DNA of 64,000 nt, from positions 186,001 through 250,000 of the forward strand of contig JBAYTZ010000002.1 of assembly GCA_041675285.1 (NCBI GenBank). The letters are read 5' to 3'. Origin of the DNA: Candidatus Delongbacteria bacterium. GTDB taxonomy: Bacteria > CAIWAD01. The notes below the pieces were generated by a model. The model was not told the DNA's origin. It searched no databases and saw only the letters and a program-made list of their open reading frames with translations. This document shows, in pieces, positions 25,825 to 34,400 of this stretch (positions are counted from its first letter, which is position 1; each line of letters opens with the position of its first letter). The translations under genes were made by a program, and so were the position numbers.

Positions 25825-26519
25825 CAGCCCAGCACCTTTTCAAGCACGTCGCGGTAGGCCGACTCGGCGGCGGCCAGCCCGGAACGCAGGCAGTCGGAAT
25901 CGTACTTGCGGCGCGTGCGGCGGTCCCAGAGCCGGCAGGTGTCCGGGCTGATCTCGTCGCCCAGCAGCAGCTGGCCCTGGTGGCGGCCGAACTCCAGCTC
26001 CACGTCCACCAGCTGGATGTCCCGCCGGTCGAAGAAGCTGCGCAGGACGGCGTTGATCTTGGAGGCCATCCGGTCCACGGCTCGCAGCTCGTCCTCCGTG
26101 GCCAGGTGGAAGGCCAGGCAATGGGAGCTGTTGACCGGCACCAGCCCGGCGCCGGGCCGCTTGTAGAACAGCTCCACCACCGGCACGTCCAGCAGCTGGC
26201 CCTCCTGGACCGGGAAGATCTCGGCCAGCTCCCCGGCGGCCAAGTTGCGGACGCGCACGGAGAGCGGCAGCATGTCCAGCCGGCGCACCTTCATGCGGGC
26301 TTCGCCGCTCATGGCCAGGAAGTGGTGGCCGATGTTGTAGCTCTCCAGATAGCGGAAGACCGCCTCCGAGAACCGCGCGCACACCTCGCCCTTGCCCTTG
26401 AACGGCGCCTTGAGCCGTCCGTCGGGCAGCTCGGCCAGATCCAGGAACTCCAGCTCCAGGGTGCTGGGGCCGTCCTCGTACACCCGCTTGGTCCGATGGG
26501 TCACGCCATTCTTGGCCAC
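25824..26519 (-). CDS. purC: SAICAR synthetase
   Basis: A 231-residue purine enzyme that joins aspartate to CAIR with ATP. It starts TKRVYEDGPSTLELEFLDLA after the GTG-initiated MAKNGVTHR; the GTG at 26517-26519 has GGAGGA four bases before it. Further features are VRNLAAGELA, ELFYKRPGAGLVPVNSSH and LLLGDEISPDTCRLWD. It is unusual in lying between degP and lipid genes, apart from purS/purQ. Confidence 0.95.
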   Translation of the reverse strand: MAKNGVTHRTKRVYEDGPSTLELEFLDLAELPDGRLKAPFKGKGEVCARFSEAVFRYLESYNIGHHFLAMSGEARMKVRRLDMLPLSVRVRNLAAGELAEIFPVQEGQLLDVPVVELFYKRPGAGLVPVNSSHCLAFHLATEDELRAVDRMASKINAVLRSFFDRRDIQLVDVELEFGRHQGQLLLGDEISPDTCRLWDRRTRRKYDSDCLRSGLAAAESAYRDVLEKVLG

Positions 26520-26541
26520 CGTTCCTCCAGTCTTCCCTTGC

Positions 26542-27732
26542 TCAGCGTTCGCGACGGGTCTCGGGCATGGTGCCGGCGCGCATGCCGATGGTCAGCACGC
26601 GGCCTTCGCGGAAGACCTCCATCACGAGGCGGTCCCCGACCTTGACGTCCGTGTCCGCGATGATGGTCTTGATGTCCCGCGAGGTGTTCACGGCCCGCCC
26701 GTTGAGCTTGAGCACGATGTCGTGGACCTTGAGCCCGGCCTGTTCCGCCGGGCTGCCCGAACTCAACTCCACCACCAGCACGCCGCCCTTGCCGCGATAG
26801 CCCAGCACCTGGGCCGTCTTGCGGTTCAGGTCGCGGATCCAGACCCCGGTCCAGATGTTGCGATCCACGTAGCCCTGGCCCTTGAGGTCCCGGACGATCT
26901 CCTGCACGCGGTTGGCGGGGATGGCGAAGCCCAGGCCCACGCTGCCGCCGTTCTGGCTGTAGATCATCGTGTTCATGCCGATGGCCTGGCCCTCGGCGTT
27001 CACCAGCGGCCCGCCCGAGTTGCCGGGGTTGATGGCCGCGTCGGTCTGCAGCATGCCGATGTAGACGCGCGCGTCGTCCTGGGCGCCGAAATCGCGGTCC
27101 ACGGCGCTGATCACGCCCACCGTGACGCTGGGGCTGGAGCTGGAGAACAACCCGTAGGGATTGCCCACCGCGATGGCCCACTCGCCGATGAGGATCTTGT
27201 CCGAGTCTCCCATCTCCAGCACGGGAAAGCCGTCGCCGTCCAGGTCCAGCAGGGCGATGTCGGAGTTGTAGTCCGCGCCCACCAGCTTGGCGTTGACCTC
27301 GCGCCCGTCGGGCAGCGTCACGACGATCTTCTCTGCGCGGTGCACCACGTGCTCGTTGGTCACCGTCAGGCCGTCGGCGCTGATGATGAAGCCCGAGCCC
27401 AGGTTCTGCACCGGGTGCTCGATCACCCGGTCGGGGAAGAACTGGCCCCAGTAGGGGTCGCGGGCGAAGGGGCTGCGCTCGATGTAGCGCTCCACCTGCA
27501 CCACGTTGATGCCCACCACGGCGGGCTCGGCCAGGGCCACGGCGCGCGTGATGGCGTTGTGCCGGCTCTCGGCCACCTGGCCCTGCAGGGCGGCGGGGCT
27601 TAAGTCCGCGCCGGCGCCAGCGCCGGGAGTCTGGGCGCGCATGGGCGTCAGGGTGCGCAGCAACAGCAGGCCCAGCACCATGCCAAGGGCCAGCCAGACG
27701 CCTTCCACCATTCGCTGCACGGCACGTCTCAC
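26542..27732 (-). CDS. degP: HtrA/DegP-family serine protease with one PDZ domain
   Basis: A 396-residue envelope protease/chaperone. It starts at a GTG with a GGGGAGGAG ribosome site; residues 8-30 form a signal anchor (MVEGVWLALGMVLGLLLL). The trypsin-like domain has catalytic His in TNEHVVH, Asp in YNSDIALLD and Ser in NPGNSGGPL. One PDZ domain follows (VLGYRGKGGVLVVELSSGSPAEQAGLK). With only one PDZ it resembles DegS/HtrA-like proteins more than enteric DegP. The type I hairpin repeat sits just upstream of its ribosome site. Confidence 0.92.
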   Translation of the reverse strand: MRRAVQRMVEGVWLALGMVLGLLLLRTLTPMRAQTPGAGAGADLSPAALQGQVAESRHNAITRAVALAEPAVVGINVVQVERYIERSPFARDPYWGQFFPDRVIEHPVQNLGSGFIISADGLTVTNEHVVHRAEKIVVTLPDGREVNAKLVGADYNSDIALLDLDGDGFPVLEMGDSDKILIGEWAIAVGNPYGLFSSSSPSVTVGVISAVDRDFGAQDDARVYIGMLQTDAAINPGNSGGPLVNAEGQAIGMNTMIYSQNGGSVGLGFAIPANRVQEIVRDLKGQGYVDRNIWTGVWIRDLNRKTAQVLGYRGKGGVLVVELSSGSPAEQAGLKVHDIVLKLNGRAVNTSRDIKTIIADTDVKVGDRLVMEVFREGRVLTIGMRAGTMPETRRER

Positions 27733-27745
27733 TGGGCGCTCCTCC

Positions 27746-27780
27746 CCTTCCCCCTGCAAGGGGGAAGGCTGGGATGGGGG
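27746..27780. repeat. G/C-run hairpin repeat (type I), copy c
   Basis: A perfect hairpin, CCTTCCCCC (27746-27754), TGCAA, GGGGGAAGG (27760-27768), then CTGGGATGGGGG. It is within the leader of degP, a few bases from its ribosome site, and 40 bp before type II copy C. Confidence 0.85.
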
Positions 27781-27819
27781 TTCACCGCATTCCTGTCATT
27801 TGCCGAGTGCCCTTGATTA

Positions 27820-28003
27820 CCACCTTTCTGCCTGCGCCAGAAAGGTGGTGCCAAAGAGGCGCTTTTTCTCATCGGCCAGAGTCAGGCCACCTCGCGGTGG
27901 CCTTCCGCTGGCCGGCGTTTGGGCTTCCTGCCGCCATGTAGCTGGTTCCGCTTGAAAGCGTCACCACCTGGTTCTGGTTCAGGCCTACGGCCTTCACCTC
28001 ACG
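27820..28003. repeat. Structured 185-bp intergenic repeat (type II), copy C
   Basis: Carries the same ordered hairpins as A and B: CCACCTTTCTG/CAGAAAGGTGG; CGGCCAG/CTGGCCG enclosing GGCCACC/GGTGGCC; CGCT-TGAA-AGCG; AGGCC/GGCCT. It matches A in stem 2 but B in stems 3 and 4. It fills the gap between the fsa end and the degP start with copy 3 of the CTCTGTG repeat. Confidence 0.9.
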
Positions 28004-28017
28004 TGACACAACTCGTC

Positions 28018-28130
28018 TTTGAGTCTCCGTGTCTTCGCGCTCACCAAGATTCCCGGTCGCGCGACTCTCTGCCCACGCCCAACATTCAATCCAATTCTCG
28101 TCTCTGTGCCTCTGTGTCTCTGTGTTGAGA
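28018..28130. repeat. CTCTGTG-type intergenic repeat, copy 3
   Basis: TTTGAGTCTCCGTGTCTTCG, a spacer with CCCGGTCGCGC and CAATCCAATTCTCG, then TCTCTGTGCCTCTGTGTC. It follows type II copy C by 14 bp, just as copy 2 follows copy B. It ends about 20 bp from the fsa stop codon. Confidence 0.85.
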
Positions 28131-28150
28131 GACCAAGCGCGAGAGAGAGA

Positions 28151-28798
28151 TCAGGCCTGGGGGACCTTCTTCCAGTCATCCAGGAACTGCGCGATGCCCT
28201 TCTCCGTCAGGGGGTGGTGCGACAGCTGCTGGATCACCTTGAAGGGGATCGTCGAGATGTCCGCGCCGATGCGCGCCGCCTCCAGCACGTGGATGGGATG
28301 CCGCACGCTGGCCACGATGATCTCCGTCTCCAGCGCGTAGGCGTCGTAGATGCGGCGGATGTCCGCCACCAGGTCCATCCCCACCTCGCCGATGTCGTCC
28401 AGCCGGCCCACGAAGGGGCTGACGAAACTGGCCCCCGCCCGGGCGGCCATCAGGGCCTGCAGGGGCTGGAAGATCAGCGTCACGTTGGTCATGATCCCTT
28501 CGCCGCTGAAGACCTTGACGGCCTTCAGGCCCTCCACGGTCATGGGGATCTTCACGCAGACGTTGGCGTGCAGCTTGGCCAGCTCGCGGCCCTCGCGGAT
28601 CATGCCCTCGGCGTCCAGGCTGATCACCTCGGCGTTCACCGGGCCGTCCACGATCTGGCAGATCTCGAGGATCAGCTCCTGGAAGGGCCGCTTCTCCCGG
28701 GCGATCAGCGTGGGATTGGTGGTCACGCCGTCCAGGATGCCGATGGCCGCCGCCTCGCGGATCTCCGCCAGGTTGGCGGTGTCGATGAAAAACTTCAT
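28151..28798 (-). CDS. Transaldolase / fructose-6-phosphate aldolase family
   Basis: A 215-residue short-form transaldolase, a class I Schiff-base aldolase of the non-oxidative pentose phosphate pathway. Features are MKFFIDTANLAEI, GVTTNPTLIAREKR, NVCVKIPMT with the catalytic lysine, and SPFVGRLDDIG. Whether it works as a transaldolase or as an F6P aldolase cannot be settled from sequence reading alone. It follows truA by 101 bp on the same strand. Confidence 0.9.
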   Translation of the reverse strand: MKFFIDTANLAEIREAAAIGILDGVTTNPTLIAREKRPFQELILEICQIVDGPVNAEVISLDAEGMIREGRELAKLHANVCVKIPMTVEGLKAVKVFSGEGIMTNVTLIFQPLQALMAARAGASFVSPFVGRLDDIGEVGMDLVADIRRIYDAYALETEIIVASVRHPIHVLEAARIGADISTIPFKVIQQLSHHPLTEKGIAQFLDDWKKVPQA

Positions 28799-28899
28799 GC
28801 CCTTCGTCCTTCCTCGTTGGGCGTCCCGGGGGGCCGGGAGGCCACAGATTGCGCCATTGTCGCAGCGGGCCGCGCGCGGACGGACCAGGACCGCCCCGC

Positions 28900-29730
28900 T
28901 TAGTCCGCCAGCCGCTGCGGATTCACCCCATCCTCAAGCCGGCTCCAGCCCTCGGGGCCGCCGGTGCTGAACTCTTCGTACACCACGCGCTCCAGGTACA
29001 GGCCCTGGGGTGGAGCCACCACGCCACAGCGGGCGCGTTCGCCCGTGCGCAGGACGTGCTCCAGCGCGCCGGGCTCCAGCCGTCCGCGGCCCACGTCGTG
29101 CAGGGTGCCCGCCAGGCTGCGCACCATGCTGTGCAGGAAGCGGTCGCAGCGCACGCGGAACAGCAGCTCGTCATCCCGCTCCTCCAGCTCCGCCAGCTGG
29201 AAATCGCACCAGGCCTGGGGAGGCAGCGAACCCGTGACACAAAAGCCCCGGCAATCCCGGCGCCCGCTCAGCGCGGCCAGTTCCGCGCGCATGGCGTCCA
29301 CGTCCAGCCGGTAGCTGCTGCACCAGGCCAGCCGCCGCCGGAAAGGGTCCAGCCCGCGCACGAGCCGGTAGCCGTACTCGCGGGCCCGGGCGCTGAAGCG
29401 CGCGTTGAAGCCCGCGGCACGCTCGTCCACCCGCCGCACGTGGATGTCCGGCGGCAGGATGCGCCGCAACCCGCGCCACAATTCGTCCGCCCGCCGCGCG
29501 GTGAGCGCTGGAAAGCTGCACAGGCTGGCGCGCGCGTGCACGCCCGTGTCCGTGCGGCCCGCGCCGCTCACGTTCAGCGGTTGGGCCAGAATGCGCTCGC
29601 AGGCCGCGCGCAGCTCGCCCTGCACGGTGCGGCCCGTGGCCTGGATCTGCCAGCCCAGGAAACCCGAGCCCTCGTAAGCCAGCTCGATGGAAAAGGTTCT
29701 CGAACCGGGCTGTGGGGCCTGCAGCAGCAC
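28900..29730 (-). CDS. truA: tRNA pseudouridine synthase A
   Basis: A 276-residue enzyme that forms pseudouridine at positions 38-40 of tRNA anticodon arms. It shows AYEGSGFLGWQIQ, the catalytic Asp in GAGRTDTGVHA, and the late RFLHSMVRSLAGTL segment. The GTG start at 29728-29730 is supported by AAGGAG nine bases upstream. It is divergent from the chemoreceptor gene. Confidence 0.93.
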   Translation of the reverse strand: MLLQAPQPGSRTFSIELAYEGSGFLGWQIQATGRTVQGELRAACERILAQPLNVSGAGRTDTGVHARASLCSFPALTARRADELWRGLRRILPPDIHVRRVDERAAGFNARFSARAREYGYRLVRGLDPFRRRLAWCSSYRLDVDAMRAELAALSGRRDCRGFCVTGSLPPQAWCDFQLAELEERDDELLFRVRCDRFLHSMVRSLAGTLHDVGRGRLEPGALEHVLRTGERARCGVVAPPQGLYLERVVYEEFSTGGPEGWSRLEDGVNPQRLAD

Positions 29731-29901
29731 GCGGAAGCGCTCCTTTCACCTGCCGGCGGAATGCCCGGGAAAAGTACCACCGGAGGCGGGGAAAGCCAAG
29801 CCGGGGCCGCCTCCGGCAGGGCGTCCAGGGTCCGGCCGACGCGCCGGCCGGCGGGGCGGAGCGGGGTCCGGCGGCCGGGCTGGCAAAGGGGGGTGGAATT
29901 G

Positions 29902-29919
29902 TTGGGAATTTCTTCCCAA
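29902..29919. promoter_or_regulatory. Palindrome in truA/chemoreceptor divergent spacer
   Basis: A perfect inverted repeat TTGGGAA-TTTC-TTCCCAA in otherwise GC-rich sequence, about 30 bp upstream of the candidate chemoreceptor promoter. It could be a regulator site; no protein can be assigned. Confidence 0.35.
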
Positions 29920-29932
29920 AAAAGAATGAATC

Positions 29933-29965
29933 CACCTCAAGACGCCGCGGCTGCCTGCCCGATAA
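29933..29965 (+). promoter_or_regulatory. Candidate sigma-28 (FliA)-type promoter for chemoreceptor
   Basis: CACCTCAAGA, 16 bp, CCGATAA; the -10 is CCCGATAA against the flagellar consensus GCCGATAA. It lies 44 bp before the ATG at 30010. The same decamer and a CCGATGA box precede cheA, which supports shared control. Confidence 0.42.
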
Positions 29966-30009
29966 TCGAACGAAGCACCGGCATAGTTCTGCACAGAACG
30001 GGAGGATCC

Positions 30010-31347
30010 ATGTTGTACACACTGATCGGCGCCTTGCTCGTCAGTCTGGGCGCGCTGGCCTGGAGCCTGCTGCGCCGCCCCCGGACCGACTCGAAGCCCG
30101 GGGCCGAAGACGAGCGCGGCGAGCGCATGCTGAACTCGATGAGTTTGCCTGTCATGATGATTGACAAGGACTTCACCATCGTCTCCCTCAACGCGGCCGG
30201 CGCCGCGCTGGGAGGCAAGCGAGCCCAGGACTACATCGGCACCAAGTGCTACGACCTCTTCCGCACGGGCCACTGCCGAACGGACAAGTGCGCCCTGGCC
30301 CAGGCCATGGCCCAGGGCGCGCCGGTCACCGAACGCACGGTGGCCAACCCGCGGCCCGGCCTCAGCGTGCCCATCCTCTATGCCGGCTCGCCTTTCCGAG
30401 ACGCCCAAGGCCGGATCATCGGGGCCATCGAGCACGTGCTGGACATCTCGCACATCGTGGAGGCGCAAGGCGCGGTGCAGAGCGGCGCGGGTCAGCTTTC
30501 CAGCGCCGTGAGCCAGCTGGCCCAGATGTCGCACTCGGTGGACCAGGGTTTCGCCGACATGTCCCTCCAGGTGCAGGGAGTGGCCGCCGGGGCCCAGCAG
30601 ATGAGCGGCAACTTCCAGACCGCCTCCGCCGCGGTGGAAGAGACCCACGGCATCTTCCGCAACCTGGCCGCGGCCACCGAGGAGATGAGCGCCACCATCG
30701 ACGAGATCTCGCGCACCACGGCCGAGGCCAACGCGCGCACGCAGCACGCCGTCCAGCAGTCCCAGGGCATGCAGGGCCGCGTGCAGGCGCTCAACCAGGC
30801 CTCCAGCGAGATCGGCTCCATCGTCAACACCATCATCAGCATCTCCGAGCAGACCAAACTGCTGGCCCTCAACGCCACCATCGAGGCGGCCCGGGCGGGC
30901 AGCGCGGGCAAGGGCTTTGCCGTGGTGGCCAACGAGGTCAAGGACCTGGCGCGCCAGACCAGCGACGCCATCGTGGACATCCAGACCAAGGTTTCGGGCA
31001 TCGAGACCACGGCCCGCTCCACGGCGGACGACATCCAGAGCATCACGGGCTACATCACGGAGATCAGCCACACCATGACCACCGTGGCGGGCTCCCTGGA
31101 AGAGCAGAACGCCACCACGCGCGAGATCTCGCGCAACATCGGCCAGGCCGTGCAAGGGATGAACGACGCCACGCGCAGCGTGTCCGACGCCTCCGCCGCT
31201 GCCCACGAGATCAGCCAGCGCATCCAGTCGGTGCGGGGCGGGATGGAGGACGTGGGCCGCCAGGTCCGCCAGGCCGGCGAGCACACCGGACAACTGCGCA
31301 GCCTGGGCGACAGCCTGGAGCAGGCGGCCCGGCGGCTGGAGAACTAG
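30010..31347 (+). CDS. Methyl-accepting chemotaxis protein with cysteine-bearing PAS domain
   Basis: A 445-residue chemoreceptor. The start ATG has GGAGGA five bases upstream. One membrane helix (about 3-20) is followed by a PAS domain at about 40-155, then the signalling coiled coil (about 200-445) with the conserved hairpin tip EQTKLLALNATIEAARAG. With a single N-terminal helix and no periplasmic loop, sensing is cytoplasmic. The PAS domain has Cys80, Cys89 and Cys94 in a KCYDLFRTGHCRTDKC stretch, possibly a redox or metal site. No HAMP domain is seen. Probable partner of the CheA/CheW system at 1-7.6 kb. Confidence 0.92.
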   Translation: MLYTLIGALLVSLGALAWSLLRRPRTDSKPGAEDERGERMLNSMSLPVMMIDKDFTIVSLNAAGAALGGKRAQDYIGTKCYDLFRTGHCRTDKCALAQAMAQGAPVTERTVANPRPGLSVPILYAGSPFRDAQGRIIGAIEHVLDISHIVEAQGAVQSGAGQLSSAVSQLAQMSHSVDQGFADMSLQVQGVAAGAQQMSGNFQTASAAVEETHGIFRNLAAATEEMSATIDEISRTTAEANARTQHAVQQSQGMQGRVQALNQASSEIGSIVNTIISISEQTKLLALNATIEAARAGSAGKGFAVVANEVKDLARQTSDAIVDIQTKVSGIETTARSTADDIQSITGYITEISHTMTTVAGSLEEQNATTREISRNIGQAVQGMNDATRSVSDASAAAHEISQRIQSVRGGMEDVGRQVRQAGEHTGQLRSLGDSLEQAARRLEN

Positions 31348-31376
31348 CGCGGAGCAGATGGTTGTGACACATGAGA

Positions 31377-31408
31377 AAGCCCCCCGATCCGTGGACCGGG
31401 GGGCTTTT
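31377..31408. terminator. Bidirectional intrinsic terminator
   Basis: AAGCCCCCCG (31377-31386) pairs with CGGGGGGCTT (31397-31406), with a TTTT run on the plus strand and AAA before the stem giving a short T-run on the minus strand. It separates the convergent chemoreceptor and secreted-protein genes. Confidence 0.88.
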
Positions 31409-31430
31409 GTGTGACAGGAGAAGGCGCGGT

Positions 31431-34400
31431 CTACTTGACCAGCAGCATGCGGCGGCTCTCCTCGTGCCCGCCGGCCTGCAACTGGTAGATGTAGACGCCG
31501 GAGGCCAGCGGACGACCGGCCGCGTCGCGGCCGTCGAAGATCCGCTGGTAGGTGCCCGTGGCCAGCCGGCCGTCCTCAAGCGTGCGCACTAGCCGGCCCT
31601 GCAAGTCGAAGATCCGCAGGCTGACCTCGCCGGCGCGCAGGATCTGGAAGTCGATCCGCGTGTCGGGATTGAAGGGGTTGGGCGTGTTCTGCGCCAGCTG
31701 GAACCCGCGGGCCACGGCGGGCGGGGACTCCACGTCCACGTCGCCGAAGGCCAGCCGCTGGGTGTAGATGTCCTTCAGGTCTTCCTTGCCCGAGGCGCGC
31801 ATGTCCACCCAGGACAGGTAGGTGCCGTCGGCCAGGTCGTGGCTCAGCACGGGCTCGCGCTGGGTGTGGAAGAAGTTGAAGATCGTGCCCTCGTAGAAAG
31901 TATCCGTCACGTCGCCGCCGATGGGGTTCACGTGGGAGTCCCGGGCCCAGAGGTCCTTGTAGCCGGTGGTGTCGCCGATCTCCTCGGCGGCCAGCGCCAG
32001 CACCAGGCCGTTCCAGCCGCCGCGCGGCACCAGGGCCAGCGCCACGTCCTCCTGGGTGCCCGCGCCCACGGCCACGTTGGTCTCCGTCCCGGTCCAGGCC
32101 AGGCTGCCGTCGGACAGGATGTGCGTGGCGTAGACGTCGTCGTTGGCCGCGTTGGAGAAGTCCGTGTAGGCCACGTAGGCGCCGCCCTGCCCGTCGGAGA
32201 TGATGACCGGCGTCTTCTGGGAGAGCGCGCGCATGTCGATCTGGGCCGTCCACTCCACCCCGCCGGCGGGGGACAGGCTGCGGGCGATCAGGTCGCTGTC
32301 GAAGACTTCCGCCGCGTAATCCAGCCAGACGCCCAGCAGGTTGCCGTGGTCCCCGGGGGCGCCCACGGCGCGCTCCTGCTTGCCCGTGCCGCCGGCGTAG
32401 CTCACGCCGCCCGCCGCCAGGACCGGCTGGCCCTGGGCGTTCACCAGCTGGGTGAGCACGTTGGTGTCCTGCCAGTTGCCCGAATCCCAGAGCAGCCAGG
32501 CGCCGCCGTCGGGGCCGGCCACCAGGTCGGTGAGCTTCTCGTGGATGGCGCTGGTGGAGGTGATGCGCAGGCCGTCGTCGCCCCAGAGCACGTTGCCGGC
32601 GGTGTCGAAGGCCTGGATGCCCACCTCGGCGATGAAGTTGCTGTAGTCCGTGTCCACGCCCGACCAGGCCACCAGGATCTGGTCGCCGTGCACGAGCAGG
32701 CGCGAGCGCTCCTGGTATTCGAGCCCGGATCCGGAGTCGAAGCCCGGCGTGACGGGACGCGGGGCGTCCCAGATGGGCTGGCCGCTGGCGTTCACGCGGG
32801 TCAGCCAGGCGCGCTGGGCGGACTCGGAGCCCACCTCGATCAAGACGTAGGCGCCGCCCGCGCCGTCGGCCGCGACCTGGAAGTTCTTCTGCCCCCCGTC
32901 GAGCTCCAGGGCCACGGGCACGCCGTTCTCCGGCAGCTGGAGGGCGCCGGTCAAGCGCGCCAGGTTCTGCATGTAGACGTGGGGGCCGCCCGCGTTGCGC
33001 GGGTCGATCCAGAAGACCAGGGCGCCGTCCGGCGTGGCCACGTTGCGCACCAGGCTGCAGGAGCCGGAGATGCCCCAGACGGAGTCATGGCCGGTCACAG
33101 CCAGGCTGCGCTGGCCGGCGGCGTTCAGGTGCTGGGAGAAAATGCCCAGGCTGCCGCGGCTCAGGTCGCCCCAGACCACGAACAGCCCGCCCTGCTGGTC
33201 CAGGCGCAGGGCCGGGGCGATGGCGTCGGACTCGAGATCCGCGCGGTCCACCACCACGGCGCCGTCCGCCGCCCACTGGCGCACGCCGCTGGAGTTCAGC
33301 CGCTGGGCGTAGATGGCGGAGTAGTCCTCGTCCCGGCTGTCCTGCCAGGTGAAGAAGGCGCCGCCGGCGCCGTCACCCAGCGCGCGGGCCTGCTGCTGGT
33401 GTCCGGCGGCCAGGCAGACGGGCACGCCGCCCGCGCCCCAGATCGCCGTGTTTGCCGTGCTGACCTTCTGGCAGTAGATGTCCGCCTGGATGTTGTTCGG
33501 GTCGTTGCGGTTGTCCTCCCACATGAGCAGCGTGGTGCCGTCGCCGGCGTAGCTCAGGCGGGGATTGTTCTCGCGGTTGCCCACCTGCGCCGCCACGGCC
33601 AGGCCGCCCTCGGCGAAGGTCTCCGTCAGGGAGGTGTTGAAGTGCTGCAGGTAGATGTCGCCCGCGTTGTCGTTCCGCAGGTCCACCCAGCTGACGAAGC
33701 AGCCCGTGCCGCCGTCCCAGGTGACCTTCACCGACTGCTGGCTGCCCGGCAGGCTGACCACGGGCCGCCCGCCGTTGCCGGCCACCAGCGTGCCGTTGGC
33801 CAGGACGTGCTCGATGTAGATGTCGTCGTCCGCCGCGTCGCGCTTGTCCACCCAGGCCAGGAAGGCGCCGCCGGCGCCGTCGTGCTCCATGGACATGGCT
33901 TCCTGGTCGCCCACCTCGCCCACCACCAGCAAGCCGTCGCTGCCGAAGGCGGCGGGCACGTCGCCGTCGGCCGTCACCCGGCTGACGTAGAGGTCCCAGG
34001 TGGAGTTGCGGTGGTCGGCCCAGGCCACCCACGAGCCGCCCGCGCCGTCGATGCACTGGCTCTTGGGCATGTTCTCGGAGCCGTTGGCGCAGTCCGTGCA
34101 GAGCGGAACGCCGGAGGCGCCCCAGGCCAGGGCGCCCGAGCCCGTGCCGTCCACCAGCCGGTTCACGTAGATGTCGCCGCGCGGATCGTCGCGGAAATCG
34201 ATCCAGCTGACGATGGCGCCGCCGGCGCCGTCGCCGATCAGCACCGGGTCCTCCTGGCGGATCACGTCGTCGTTGACGATCAGCGCGTCCACCAGCCCGT
34301 GCTCGTCCGTGGTGCTCCAGACGGCCGGCTGGCCGGGGTTGGAGACATCGATCTTCTGGGCGAAGAGGTCGCGCATGCCGAAGCGCGTGTCCGACCAGCT

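Noticed and set aside
29986..30000. Possible sigma-54 site before the chemoreceptor (CCGGCATAGTTCTGCA)
   Set aside because: GG and GC are 9 rather than 10 bp apart, which sigma-54 promoters rarely tolerate; the sigma-28-like pair is a better candidate.
28849..30009. In-frame extension of the chemoreceptor gene upstream to 28849
   Set aside because: It overlaps the whole of truA on the other strand; the ATG at 30010 has a strong ribosome site and begins the expected membrane helix.
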